Assembly (NCBI RefSeq): GCF_019645875.1
Contig: NZ_CP081000.1
Span: 4,464,001-4,528,000, forward strand
From: Mycolicibacterium senegalense
Lineage (GTDB): Bacteria > Actinomycetota > Actinomycetes > Mycobacteriales > Mycobacteriaceae
DNA length: 64,000 bases
Reading direction: 5' to 3'
The translations under genes and the position numbers were made by a program. The stretch's first letter is position 1; each line of letters starts with the position of its first letter. This document shows positions 1-8,012 of the stretch, piece after piece. The notes beneath the pieces were generated by a model. That model was not told where the DNA came from. It made no database searches and worked only from the letters and a program-made list of their open reading frames with translations.

Positions 1-169
1 CGTTCACGACTTCACCACCCGTGACGGCGCCGTGAGCTTCTCGGTGGACCGCAACGACATCGAGTTCGCTTTGGAACACCTCACCGACCTCGGGATCGAA
101 GACCTCACCGTCACACCGGCATCCCTTGAGGACATGTTCCTCCGCGAGTATCAGCGGGCCGGGCGATGA
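1..169 (+). CDS. ABC transporter ATP-binding protein, C-terminal end (partial)
   Basis: Only the last 55 codons lie in the window, read from base 2. The visible tail ends in a segment containing LTVTPASLEDMFLREYQRAG, which is typical of the C-terminus of drug-export type (CcmA/DrrA-like) ABC ATPases, where a 'P-x-L-E-D-x-F' block follows the nucleotide-binding domain. The Walker motifs are outside the window. The stop codon overlaps the start of the permease gene by four bases (ATGA), so the two are translationally coupled and almost certainly form one transporter. Synteny points to the counterpart of M. tuberculosis Rv1218c. The function as an exporter is inferred from family and neighbour. 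Confidence 0.85.
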   Translation, partial: VHDFTTRDGAVSFSVDRNDIEFALEHLTDLGIEDLTVTPASLEDMFLREYQRAGR

Positions 170-1755
170 CAGCCACCACTGCGCCGACCGCGGCCTTTAC
201 CGGTACCGCCATCCTGTTGCGCCTGGCGCTGCGCCGGGACCGGGTACGGCTCGGCGTGTGGATCGCGTCGCTGACCCTGATGATGGCCTACGCGCCCAAC
301 GCGATTCGCTTGGCTTACCCGGGCGAAGAGCAGCGACTGGCCCGGGTCAACCTGCTCAAGACTCCGGCCGGCATGATGCTCGGCGGGCCCATGTTCGGCG
401 TCAACGAGACCGACCTCGGCGTGATGATGGCCAACGAGCTGACCCTCACTCTGACCGTCGCGACCTCGATCCTGGCGGTCCTCACCGTGATTCGCCACAC
501 CCGCGCCGAAGAGGAGAACGGCAGCGCCGAGCTGGTGCTCTCCTCGGTGGTGGGCCGCTACGCACGGACCGCCGCTGCGCTCGTGCTGGTCGGTGGGCTC
601 AATGCCGTTCTCGCACTCACCATGACCCTGGCCATGGCGGCCACCGGCTTCGCGGTACTCGACACCGCCGCCATGTGCCTGGGTATCACGGGAGTGGCCA
701 TGGTGTTCGGTGCGGTCGCCGCCGTAACCGCACAACTGTGGCGGCAGGCGCGCACCGCATCGGGCGCGGCGCTGGCGTCGCTCGCGCTGGCCGCGCTGGT
801 GCGCGGGGCCGGTGATGTCATCGACAACTCGGGCAGCGCGCTGAGCTGGTTCTCCCCGATCGCCTGGGCACAACAGATGCGGCCGTTCGTCAGCCTGCGC
901 TGGTGGCCCTTCGGCTTGTTGGTCATCCTGGCTGTCGCGCTGATGGCGATCGCGGCGGTGCTGGAGCGGCGTCGCCAATACGACGCGGGCACCATCGCGT
1001 CGGCAGGCGAAAAGCCCGATGCGACAACGATTACCGGCCCGCTGCGGCTGCAGCTGACGCTGCAGCGCGGTCAAACGATCGGCTGGGCCGTCGGCCTGTT
1101 CGCGGCCGGCCTGGTGTTCGGTTCGATGACGAAGGCGCTGCTGGACGCGGCCAAAACCAACGACTTGATCGCCCGGTTGCTCTCCACGACCGGCAATGAG
1201 GGCATCTATACCACCATGACGCAGTTCCTGGCCGCGGCGGCCTGCGCCTATGTCGCCGCCGCGGTGCTACGGGTCTACGCCGACGAGCAGAACGGTCTGG
1301 GCGAGCCGGTGCTGGCCGGTTCGGTGTCGCGCCGGCGCTGGCTGTTGGGCGCGGTGTGCTGCGCCTTGGCGGGGGCGGCGGTGCTGATGTTCTGCGCCGG
1401 GCTGGGCAACGGTCTGGGTGCCGGGCTGACATTGGGCGAGCCGGGAACCATCGTCCGCCTCACCCTGTCCGCGCTGGCGTATCTGCCCGCGCTGGCCGTG
1501 GTGGCCGCGATCGCGGCACTGGCCGTGGCTCTACGCGCACCCTGGATCGCCTGGCTCACGGTCACATTCGTGATCACCGCGCTGTATCTCGGAGCGCTGC
1601 TGCGGCTACCGCGCTGGCTGATCGAGTTGTCGCCCGTGGGGCAGACGACTGTGCCCAGCGACTTCCCGGCCGTGGCGCTGATCGTGATGCTCGTGGTGGC
1701 AACGGCTTTGGCTGTCATCGCGGGGTGGATCTACCGAAATCGAGACGCGGTCTGA
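166..1755 (+). CDS. ABC transporter permease (tetronasin/anthracycline exporter type)
   Basis: A 529-residue polytopic membrane protein with about a dozen hydrophobic segments spread over its length, separated by short basic loops such as the RRDRVRLGVW segment near the N-terminus. It has no ATPase motif and is coupled by an ATGA overlap to the upstream ATP-binding protein, so it is the membrane half of an exporter. Length and composition match the large 'tetronasin' permeases of actinobacteria, with Rv1217c as the likely M. tuberculosis equivalent. The substrate cannot be told from sequence; drug or lipid efflux is the usual assignment for this family. Confidence 0.88.
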   Translation: MTATTAPTAAFTGTAILLRLALRRDRVRLGVWIASLTLMMAYAPNAIRLAYPGEEQRLARVNLLKTPAGMMLGGPMFGVNETDLGVMMANELTLTLTVATSILAVLTVIRHTRAEEENGSAELVLSSVVGRYARTAAALVLVGGLNAVLALTMTLAMAATGFAVLDTAAMCLGITGVAMVFGAVAAVTAQLWRQARTASGAALASLALAALVRGAGDVIDNSGSALSWFSPIAWAQQMRPFVSLRWWPFGLLVILAVALMAIAAVLERRRQYDAGTIASAGEKPDATTITGPLRLQLTLQRGQTIGWAVGLFAAGLVFGSMTKALLDAAKTNDLIARLLSTTGNEGIYTTMTQFLAAAACAYVAAAVLRVYADEQNGLGEPVLAGSVSRRRWLLGAVCCALAGAAVLMFCAGLGNGLGAGLTLGEPGTIVRLTLSALAYLPALAVVAAIAALAVALRAPWIAWLTVTFVITALYLGALLRLPRWLIELSPVGQTTVPSDFPAVALIVMLVVATALAVIAGWIYRNRDAV

Positions 1756-1775
1756 ACTGAAACAGGAGGAAGCTG

Positions 1776-2450
1776 ATGAAACTCGCTCTGCAGACAATCG
1801 CATCGGGCGTTTTCGGTCTGGCGCTCTTCGTCGTGGCGCTGTTCTGGCCCGCCGGCACGTTTCATTATTGGCAGGCTTGGGTTTTCATCGCCGTGTTCAT
1901 GGCCACCACCATGGGCCCGAGCATCTATCTCGCGGTGAGAGACCCAGCCGCCCTGCAACGACGCCTGAACGGCGGACCGACCGCGGAAACGCGGATCGTG
2001 CAGAAGATCCTCATCTGGGCGATCAGCGGTGCGGCCTTCGCCGCGTTCATCCTCAGTGCCCTCGACCACCGGTTCGGCTGGTCGAGTGTGCCGACAGCGG
2101 TCGTCATCGGTGGCAACGTCGTGGTGGCGGTCGGGCTGGTCCTGGCGCAGGCGGTGGTCTTCCAGAACAGCTTCGCCGGCGCCAGCATCCGGGTGGAGGA
2201 CGAACAACCGCTGGTCTCCACAGGGCTCTACGGCCTGGTACGTCACCCGATGTACTTCGGTGCGGTGATGATGATGTTCGGCACTCCCTTGGCGCTCGGC
2301 TCGTACTGGGGACTGCTGGTGTCCGCCGCGGCGATACCGATTTTCGGGGCCCGCATCGTCGACGAGGAGAAGATGCTGCGCGCCGAGCTCGCCGGCTACG
2401 ACGCGTACAGCGAGAAGGTCCGCTACCGCCTGCTGCCCTACGTGTGGTGA
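1776..2450 (+). CDS. Isoprenylcysteine carboxyl methyltransferase-like membrane protein (copy 1)
   Basis: A 224-residue membrane protein with four to five hydrophobic segments and the ICMT/PEMT-type C-terminal block: GLYGLVRHPMYFGAVMMMFG followed by a hydrophobic stretch and the end motif EEKMLRAELAGYDAYSEKVRYRL. The RHPMY and E..L...F/Y..Y patterns bind S-adenosylmethionine in characterised members. It starts at an ATG with an AGGAGGA ribosome binding site eight bases upstream, 20 bases after the transporter genes. A second copy follows ten bases later with strong identity, indicating tandem duplication. Bacteria lack prenylated CaaX proteins, so the methylated substrate is probably a lipid or small amphiphile; this is unknown. 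Confidence 0.85.
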   Translation: MKLALQTIASGVFGLALFVVALFWPAGTFHYWQAWVFIAVFMATTMGPSIYLAVRDPAALQRRLNGGPTAETRIVQKILIWAISGAAFAAFILSALDHRFGWSSVPTAVVIGGNVVVAVGLVLAQAVVFQNSFAGASIRVEDEQPLVSTGLYGLVRHPMYFGAVMMMFGTPLALGSYWGLLVSAAAIPIFGARIVDEEKMLRAELAGYDAYSEKVRYRLLPYVW

Positions 2451-2460
2451 CGGGGGCACC

Positions 2461-3135
2461 ATGCTGATCGGCCTGCAAGCGGCGGTCGCCGCCGTCGTCG
2501 GACTCGCAGTCTTCGCTGTCCTCGTGTTCGCGCCCGCCGGCACGTTGGACTACTGGCAGGGGTGGGCATTCATCGCCGTGTTCGCCGTCGTCACGACGCT
2601 GCCGAGCATCTATCTCGCGGTGAACGACCCGGCGGCGTTGCGGCGCCGGATGCAGGCCGGGCCGACGGCCGAGACCAGGCCGGTCCAGAAGTTCGCGAGC
2701 ACGACGGCCTTCGTCTTGCTCGCGGCCATCATCGCCGTCGCCGCACTGGATTACCGGTTGGGTTGGTCCAGCGTGCCCGGTGGGCTATCGGTGCTCGGCG
2801 ACGTCTTGGTGGCGATCGGGCTCGGCATCGCGATGCTCGTGGTCATCCAGAACAGCTATGCGGCGGCCAATGTCAAGGTGGAGGCCGGCCAGGCGGTGGT
2901 ATCCACCGGGCTGTACGGGCTGGTGCGCCATCCGATGTACGTCGGCAACGTGATCATGATGATCGGCATACCGCCGGCCCTGGGTTCGTACTGGGCGCTG
3001 TTGCTGGTGATCCCGGCCCTGGCCCTGCTGGGTGTGCGCATCCTCGACGAGGAGAAGATGCTGCGCGCCGAACTCGAGGGCTACGACGCGTACACCCGCG
3101 AGGTCCGCTACCGGTTGTTGCCCTTCGTCTGGTGA
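2461..3135 (+). CDS. Isoprenylcysteine carboxyl methyltransferase-like membrane protein (copy 2)
   Basis: Same length (224 residues) and layout as the preceding gene, with an almost identical C-terminal half: GLYGLVRHPMYVGNVIMMIG, then ILDEEKMLRAELEGYDAY and a terminal RYRLLPFVW. The N-terminal segments (LIGLQAAVAAVVGLAVFAVL, FAPAGTLDYWQGWAF) also align without gaps to copy 1. Only ten bases separate the two genes, so they are co-transcribed. Its last 28 bases overlap the convergent TetR gene on the other strand. The divergence in the first membrane segments suggests that the pair may have different substrates or act as a heterodimer, which is inference. Confidence 0.85.
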   Translation: MLIGLQAAVAAVVGLAVFAVLVFAPAGTLDYWQGWAFIAVFAVVTTLPSIYLAVNDPAALRRRMQAGPTAETRPVQKFASTTAFVLLAAIIAVAALDYRLGWSSVPGGLSVLGDVLVAIGLGIAMLVVIQNSYAAANVKVEAGQAVVSTGLYGLVRHPMYVGNVIMMIGIPPALGSYWALLLVIPALALLGVRILDEEKMLRAELEGYDAYTREVRYRLLPFVW

Positions 3136-3692
3136 GCCACGACTCTGGCGGCGGCTTCGACCGCGGCCGCCCGCCGTGATGCCAGGATGGCCGGATCGTC
3201 GGTGACCGCTTCGCGGCTCGGTAGATGCGCCCAGGCCAGTCCGATACCGAACAGCAGCACTATCAGCTCCGTCGAGTTCCAGCCCGGGTCGACGAGGCCC
3301 GCGGCCTGCGCGGCTTCGATTGCGGTGACCGCTTGGGCGTGTGGCGACGGGCCGTCGGTCTGGGGTTCGTCGAGGCTGAATCCCTCCAGCTGGGCCCAGC
3401 TGATCATGCGGAGATGCTCGGGCCGGCGGCAGGCGAGATCGAAGATGTCGCCGACGAACTCGGGCACGGCCTCCGGCCGCAGGGAGACCGACCGGAAGAA
3501 CTCGGCTCCGTCGGCGGCGAACACCTCACGGAACAGGGTCTCCTTGTCGCCGAAGTGGGCGTAGAGGCGCTCCTTGCTGGCGTGTGCGGACTTGGCGATC
3601 CGGTCGATTCGAGCCCCCGCCAAGCCGTATCGGGCGAACTCGGCCCGCGCCGCGGCCAGAATCTCGTCCCGCAGCTCCGTAGTACTTCTCAC
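3108..3692 (-). CDS. TetR/AcrR family transcriptional regulator
   Basis: A 194-residue TetR-type repressor. The N-terminal helix-turn-helix is complete: RDEILAAARAEFARYGLAGA, then RIDRIAKSAHASKERLYAHF, with the expected 'YAHFGDKETLF' recognition helix end. The C-terminal ligand domain is diverged. A longer reading frame runs upstream, but the GTG start is preferred because the HTH begins seven residues later and a TATGAT -10 sits six bases before it, giving a leaderless message. It is divergent from the acyltransferase gene across a 14-base palindrome, so it probably represses itself and that gene. Its 3' end overlaps the second ICMT-like gene. Confidence 0.88.
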   Translation of the reverse strand: MRSTTELRDEILAAARAEFARYGLAGARIDRIAKSAHASKERLYAHFGDKETLFREVFAADGAEFFRSVSLRPEAVPEFVGDIFDLACRRPEHLRMISWAQLEGFSLDEPQTDGPSPHAQAVTAIEAAQAAGLVDPGWNSTELIVLLFGIGLAWAHLPSREAVTDDPAILASRRAAAVEAAARVVAHQTKGNNR

Positions 3693-3698
3693 AGCAGA

Positions 3699-3733
3699 AT
3701 CATAACCAGACGAACTAGTTCGTTCGGTATTCT
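3699..3733. promoter_or_regulatory. Divergent promoters with palindromic TetR operator
   Basis: A perfect 14-base palindrome, ACGAACTAGTTCGT (3710-3723), lies between two -10-like hexamers: TATGAT on the minus strand (3704-3699), six bases before the GTG of the TetR gene, and TATTCT on the plus strand (3728-3733), 55 bases before the acyltransferase ATG. A repressor bound at the palindrome would block both promoters. The palindrome and hexamers are visible; occupancy by the adjacent TetR protein is inferred. Confidence 0.6.
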
Positions 3734-3788
3734 GGGTACATCGGCAGCGATGCCACCGAACCATTCCGCCAACTGAAGGAGTTCCGCC

Positions 3789-4643
3789 GTGGCCGTCACC
3801 GAGATCCACGCGATCATGAACCCGCCCGGCCGCGTCGAGAAGATGCGGCGTGTCGTGGAGAGCGTCGCCGACGGAATCAATCCGCTGGTCAAGATTTACC
3901 AGCCCTATGTGGCCGGGTTGGAGAATCTCCCGCGCGACGGCCGATTCCTCTTGGTGGGCAACCACACCCAGTTCGGCACCGAAGGACTACTGATCCCGTA
4001 CGTGGTGCGCCGCGAGATCGGGATGCGGGTACGGCCACTGACCGATCGGCGATTCGGCGGCCTGCCCGGGCCGGCAGGGGATCTGCTGGCCGCGTGCGGC
4101 GCCGTCGTCGGCGCGCCCGACAGTGCGAGTGAATTGATGCGGCACAACGAACCGATCCTGGTGTTCCCCGGCGGTGGCCGCGAGATCCCCAAGTTCAATG
4201 GCGAGCAGTACACGTTGCGATGGCAGGGCCGCGCCGGCTTCGCCCGGATCGCCGCCGAGCACGACTACCCCATCGTTCCCGTCGCCCTCGTCGGCGGCGA
4301 CGACGTGTACGTGAGCCTCACGACGCGCGACCACTGGATCGGACGGCTCAGCGAAGCCGTATCCGAGAAGTTGACCGGTCGAGGCGACATGGTGTTGCCG
4401 CCGGTGCGCGGCATCGGCCCCACGATGATCCCGCGCCCCCAACGGATGTACCTGCGCTTCGCCGAGCCCATCGACACCGGGAAACCGACCCGGACGTCCG
4501 ACGACGAGTGGGTCGACACCGTCAAGCAACGCACCCAGGAGGCACTCGAGCAGAGCCTGGACGAACTGCTGGAACTGCGGCGCGACGACCCATACCGTGA
4601 GCTGAATCCCCTGGCCTGGCGCACCGCGACCCGGCACGGATAA
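3789..4643 (+). CDS. Lysophospholipid acyltransferase family protein (PlsC/DGAT-like)
   Basis: A 284-residue acyltransferase-fold protein. Block I is VGNHTQFGTEG (residues 57-66), with the catalytic-type His59; block III is FPGGGRE (126-132), the counterpart of the FPEGTRS motif. After these comes a Pro/Val-rich 'YPIVPVALVGGDD' strand, also typical. In the standard HX4D motif the fifth residue after His is Asp, but here it is Thr64, followed by Glu65. Such variants occur in the phytyl ester/diacylglycerol acyltransferase branch, so the acceptor may be a neutral lipid or alcohol. No membrane segment is strong. It is divergent from a TetR gene that probably controls it. Confidence 0.8.
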   Translation: MAVTEIHAIMNPPGRVEKMRRVVESVADGINPLVKIYQPYVAGLENLPRDGRFLLVGNHTQFGTEGLLIPYVVRREIGMRVRPLTDRRFGGLPGPAGDLLAACGAVVGAPDSASELMRHNEPILVFPGGGREIPKFNGEQYTLRWQGRAGFARIAAEHDYPIVPVALVGGDDVYVSLTTRDHWIGRLSEAVSEKLTGRGDMVLPPVRGIGPTMIPRPQRMYLRFAEPIDTGKPTRTSDDEWVDTVKQRTQEALEQSLDELLELRRDDPYRELNPLAWRTATRHG

Positions 4644-4689
4644 CGGCGATCCTCCTTACCCTGAGAGCAGTTCGCCGCATACTGCAGTA

Positions 4690-5334
4690 ATGGAACTGTT
4701 GACCGGCTTCGGCCTGGCTACCGCGGCGGGGCTCAACGCCTATATCCCGTTGCTGGCGCTGGGGCTGCTGTCACGCTTCACCCATCTGGTGTCGTTGCCG
4801 GCGGGCTGGTCCTGGCTGGAGAACGGCTGGGTGATGGCGATCGTCGCGGTGCTGCTGATCGTCGAAGTGGTCGCCGACAAGATCCCCGCCCTCGACTCGG
4901 TCAACGACACCATCCAGACCTTCGTCCGCCCGACCGCGGGCGGCATCGTGTTCGGGTCGGGAACCGCGTCACAGACCGCGGCCGTCACCGACCCGGGCGC
5001 TTTCGCCCAATCCGGCCAATGGATTCCGGTGGTGATCGGTGCCGTCACCGCGCTCGTGGTGTCGTTGACCAAATCGACGGTGCGACCGGCAGCCAACGTC
5101 GCCACCGCCGGGGTCGCGGCACCCGTGCTGTCCACCGTCGAGGACGTCACCAGTGTCGGTCTGGTTTTCGTGGCGATTCTGCTACCGATCCTGGTGCTGG
5201 TCGCGCTGCTGGCGTTGATCTGGGGCGTGTTCCGGTTGTGGCGCTGGCGCCGGCGACGCACCGAGGTCAAGGTCGGCGTCAACGCACGCGGCAGCGTGGC
5301 GCCGCGGCCCGCTGCCGTGGATCCCTGGGAGTGA
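4690..5334 (+). CDS. DUF4126 domain-containing membrane protein
   Basis: A 214-residue protein with about five hydrophobic segments. The start (ELLTGFGLATAAGLNAYIPL) and the following 'DKIPALDSVNDTIQTFVRP.AG' block are characteristic of DUF4126. A last membrane helix (residues about 160-180) ends in a very basic stretch, WRWRRRRTEVK, and a short cytoplasmic tail. No function is established for the family. It sits 46 bases after the acyltransferase gene on the same strand and converges on glgC, with nine bases between stops. Confidence 0.82.
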   Translation: MELLTGFGLATAAGLNAYIPLLALGLLSRFTHLVSLPAGWSWLENGWVMAIVAVLLIVEVVADKIPALDSVNDTIQTFVRPTAGGIVFGSGTASQTAAVTDPGAFAQSGQWIPVVIGAVTALVVSLTKSTVRPAANVATAGVAAPVLSTVEDVTSVGLVFVAILLPILVLVALLALIWGVFRLWRWRRRRTEVKVGVNARGSVAPRPAAVDPWE

Positions 5335-5343
5335 ACCGGCGGC

Positions 5344-6558
5344 TCAGATCCACACCCCCTTGCCGACGGCGACCACACCGCCGGCGCTGATCGCGAACCG
5401 CTCGCGGTCTTTGTCGAGGTCCACGCCCACCATCTCGCCCGGGCCCACCACCACGTTCTTGTCCAGGATGGCGTGGCGCACCACCGCGCCCCGGCCGATC
5501 CGCACACCCGGCATCAGCACACTGCCCTCCACGATGGCGCCGTCGTCGATCACCACGTTGGAGGACAACACCGAATTGCGTACCGAGGCAGCCGAAATGA
5601 TGCTGCCGGCGCCGACCACCGACTCCTGCGCCGATCCGCCGTTGACGAACTTGGCCGGCGCCAGGTTCTCCGACTCACCGCGGATCGGCCAGCGCTTGTT
5701 GTACAGGTTGAACACCGGGTGCACCGACACCAGATCCATGTGCGCGTCGTAGAACGCGTCCAACGTTCCAACGTCGCGCCAGTAACCGTGATCGCGTTCG
5801 GTGGCCCCCGGCACCTCGTTGTTGTTGAAGTCGTAGACCGCGGCCATCCCGTCGGACACCAACCGGGGAATGATGTCGCCGCCCATGTCGTGGTCGGAGT
5901 GGTCATCGTCGGCGTCGGCGCGGATCGCGTCGATGAGCACCTTGGTGGTGAAGATGTAGTTGCCCATCGACACGAAGGTCTGCTCGGGATCGTCGGGCGT
6001 GCCAGGCGGGTCCGCGGGCTTTTCCACGAACTCCCGGATGCGCCCGGAATCGTCGGCGTCGATGCAGCCGAATGCGCTCGCCTCGGCGCGCGGCACCCGG
6101 ATTCCGGCCACGGTGGCGCCGGCCCCGCTGTCGATGTGGAACCGCAGCATCTGTTCGGGATCCATGCGGTACACGTGGTCGGCGCCGAAGATGATGATGT
6201 AGTCGGGATCTTCGTCGTAGATCAGGTTGAGCGACTGATAGATCGCATCCGCCGATCCCGTGTACCAGCGCGGCCCGAGCCGCTGCTGAGCCGGTACGGG
6301 GGTGATGTACTCACCGGCCAGGCCCGATAGCCGCCAGTTCTGGCTGATGTGACGGTCCAGTGAATGCGACTTGTATTGCGTCAGAACGCAGATCCGTAGG
6401 TATCGGGCGTTCACCAGGTTGGACAGCACGAAGTCGATCAGTCGGTAGGCCCCGCCGAAGGGAACTGCCGGCTTGGCACGATCGGCCGTCAACGGATATA
6501 GCCGTTTGCCCTCTCCCCCGGCCAGAACGATGCCCAGCACATGTGGCAACTCCCTCAT
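5344..6558 (-). CDS. glgC: Glucose-1-phosphate adenylyltransferase
   Basis: Makes ADP-glucose from ATP and glucose 1-phosphate, the activated donor for glycogen and for maltose 1-phosphate in mycobacteria. The 404-residue protein begins MRELPHVLGIVLAGGEGKRL, with the GGxGxRL nucleotide loop, then KPAVPFGGAYRLIDF, the glucose-phosphate site (GEWYxGTADA counterpart PRWYTGSADAI), and a C-terminal left-handed beta-helix (SVVGAGSIISAASVRNSVLS). The reading frame extends 26 codons upstream, but the ATG at 6558 immediately precedes the conserved N-terminus. It is divergent from glgM with a 101-base spacer. Length and domains match GlgC (Rv1213 in M. tuberculosis). Confidence 0.96.
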   Translation of the reverse strand: MRELPHVLGIVLAGGEGKRLYPLTADRAKPAVPFGGAYRLIDFVLSNLVNARYLRICVLTQYKSHSLDRHISQNWRLSGLAGEYITPVPAQQRLGPRWYTGSADAIYQSLNLIYDEDPDYIIIFGADHVYRMDPEQMLRFHIDSGAGATVAGIRVPRAEASAFGCIDADDSGRIREFVEKPADPPGTPDDPEQTFVSMGNYIFTTKVLIDAIRADADDDHSDHDMGGDIIPRLVSDGMAAVYDFNNNEVPGATERDHGYWRDVGTLDAFYDAHMDLVSVHPVFNLYNKRWPIRGESENLAPAKFVNGGSAQESVVGAGSIISAASVRNSVLSSNVVIDDGAIVEGSVLMPGVRIGRGAVVRHAILDKNVVVGPGEMVGVDLDKDRERFAISAGGVVAVGKGVWI

Positions 6559-6613
6559 GGCTCCAAACCTATCCGCCAACCAGTAACGCGGCCAGCCAAT
6601 GGCAACTTCAAGT

Positions 6614-6652
6614 GGTCGGCGTGTAGCTGGACCCACGCCGACCTACTACCGT
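6614..6652 (+). promoter_or_regulatory. Inverted repeat and -10 upstream of glgM
   Basis: A 10-base inverted repeat, GGTCGGCGTG (6614-6623) and CACGCCGACC (6634-6643), lies just upstream of a TANNNT-type -10, TACCGT (6647-6652), which ends seven bases before the glgM ATG. This layout suggests a leaderless transcript with an operator at the -35/spacer region. The repeat could instead act on the divergent glgC promoter. The repeat is seen; regulation is inferred. Confidence 0.5.
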
Positions 6653-6659
6653 CTCGGAT

Positions 6660-7823
6660 ATGCGGGTGGCCATGATGACTCGGGAATATCCACCCGAGGT
6701 GTACGGCGGTGCCGGAGTGCACGTGACCGAACTGGTCGCGCAGTTGCGTCAACTGTGCGACGTCGACGTCCATTGCATGGGCGCCCCGCGGGAAGGCGCC
6801 TTCGTGGCGCAGCCCGACCCGGCGTTGCGCGGCGCCAACGCGGCACTGTCGACGCTGTCCGCGGACCTCAACATGGTCAACTCGGCGGCAGCCGCCACGG
6901 TGGTGCACTCACACACCTGGTACGCCGGGATGGCCGGGCACCTGACCGGGCTGCTCTACGACATCCCCCACGTGCTGACCGCCCACTCGCTCGAGCCGTT
7001 GCGCCCGTGGAAGGCCGAGCAGCTCGGTGGGGGTTACCGGGTGTCGTCGTGGGTGGAACGCACCGCGATCGAGGCCGCCGACGCGGTGATCGCGGTGAGC
7101 TCCGGGATGCGTGACGATGTGCTGCACACGTATCCGGCGCTCGATCCCAACCGGGTTCACGTGGTACGCAACGGCATCGACACCGACGTCTGGTATCCGG
7201 CTGCGCCGTCCGGCCAGGACTCGGTGCTCGCCGAACTCGGTGTCGACCTGAGCCGCCCGATCGTGGCCTTCGTCGGGCGGATCACCCGACAGAAGGGCGT
7301 CGCGCATCTGGTGGCCGCGGCCCACCGGTTCAGCCCGGAGGTGCAGCTGGTGCTGTGTGCCGGCGCCCCCGATACCCCCGAGATCGCCGCCGAGGTGTCC
7401 TCGGCGGTGGCGGAGCTGGCCCGGGCCCGCACCGGGGTGTTCTGGGTACGCGAGATGCTACCGATCAACAAGATCCGCGAAATACTTTCCGCTGCCACAG
7501 TTTTCGTATGCCCGTCGGTTTACGAGCCGTTGGGCATCGTGAATCTGGAAGCGATGGCTTGTTCGACGCCGGTGGTTGCCTCCGACGTCGGCGGTATCCC
7601 CGAGGTCGTCGCCGACCATCAGACCGGCCTACTCGTGCACTACGACGCCACCGACCCGCGCTTCTTCGAGATGCGTCTGGCCGACGCGGTCAACGCACTG
7701 GTCGCCGAGCCGGACACCGCCCGCAGGTACGGCGAGGCCGGACGCCAGCGGTGCATCGCAGAGTTCTCCTGGGCGCACATCGCTGAGCAGACCCTGGAGA
7801 TATACCGCAAGGTGTCCGCCTGA
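6660..7823 (+). CDS. glgM: Alpha-maltose-1-phosphate synthase (GT4 glycosyltransferase)
   Basis: A 387-residue GT4 enzyme. It starts MRVAMMTREYPPEVYGGAGV, with the N-terminal acceptor/donor loop (YPPEVYGGAG), contains VAFVGRITRQKGV in the middle, and the C-terminal E-x7-E donor site in CPSVYEPLGIVNLEAMAC. It is annotated in many genomes as glycogen synthase GlgA. In mycobacteria the Rv1212c orthologue uses ADP-glucose and glucose 1-phosphate to make maltose 1-phosphate, the substrate of GlgE, hence GlgM. It pairs divergently with glgC, which supplies ADP-glucose. Start choice is firm: the ATG begins the conserved strand. The stop codon lies in the loop of a terminator hairpin. Confidence 0.93.
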   Translation: MRVAMMTREYPPEVYGGAGVHVTELVAQLRQLCDVDVHCMGAPREGAFVAQPDPALRGANAALSTLSADLNMVNSAAAATVVHSHTWYAGMAGHLTGLLYDIPHVLTAHSLEPLRPWKAEQLGGGYRVSSWVERTAIEAADAVIAVSSGMRDDVLHTYPALDPNRVHVVRNGIDTDVWYPAAPSGQDSVLAELGVDLSRPIVAFVGRITRQKGVAHLVAAAHRFSPEVQLVLCAGAPDTPEIAAEVSSAVAELARARTGVFWVREMLPINKIREILSAATVFVCPSVYEPLGIVNLEAMACSTPVVASDVGGIPEVVADHQTGLLVHYDATDPRFFEMRLADAVNALVAEPDTARRYGEAGRQRCIAEFSWAHIAEQTLEIYRKVSA

Positions 7824-7837
7824 GCGGACACCTTGCG
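7806..7837. terminator. Hairpin overlapping the glgM stop codon
   Basis: A perfect 14-base stem (7806-7819 with 7824-7837) closes a four-base loop, CTGA, that contains the glgM stop codon (TGA 7821-7823). It lies between the convergent glgM and DUF3117 genes and can act on both strands. There is no U-tract, which is common for mycobacterial terminators. Confidence 0.65.
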
Positions 7838-7844
7838 AAGTCGA

Positions 7845-8012
7845 TCAGCTGGTGACGGCCTTGAGTTCGTCGCCCAGCGCAGCGGCCTCGTCGGGAGTCA
7901 GTTCGACAACGAGGCGCCCACCGCCTTCCAGCGGTACTCGCATAACGATTCCTCGCCCCTCTTTGGTTGCTTCCAGTGGACCGTCACCGGTCCGGGGCTT
8001 CATCGCCGCCAT
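7845..8012 (-). CDS. DUF3117 domain-containing small protein
   Basis: A 55-residue protein, MAAMKPRTGDGPLEATKEGR onward, ending in the conserved VELTPDEAAALGDELKAVTS. It is a highly conserved actinobacterial protein of unknown function, with Rv1211 as the M. tuberculosis form. The reading frame is open for another 56 codons upstream, but a GGAGG site lies eight to twelve bases before this ATG, and the upstream part looks non-coding. The predicted fold is a small beta sheet plus helix; no catalytic residues are evident. The 164 bases to tagA on its 5' side show no other gene. Confidence 0.9.
   Translation of the reverse strand: MAAMKPRTGDGPLEATKEGRGIVMRVPLEGGGRLVVELTPDEAAALGDELKAVTS

Noticed and set aside
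3693..3965. N-terminal extension of the first TetR protein
   Set aside because: Crosses the divergent promoter and operator into the acyltransferase gene.
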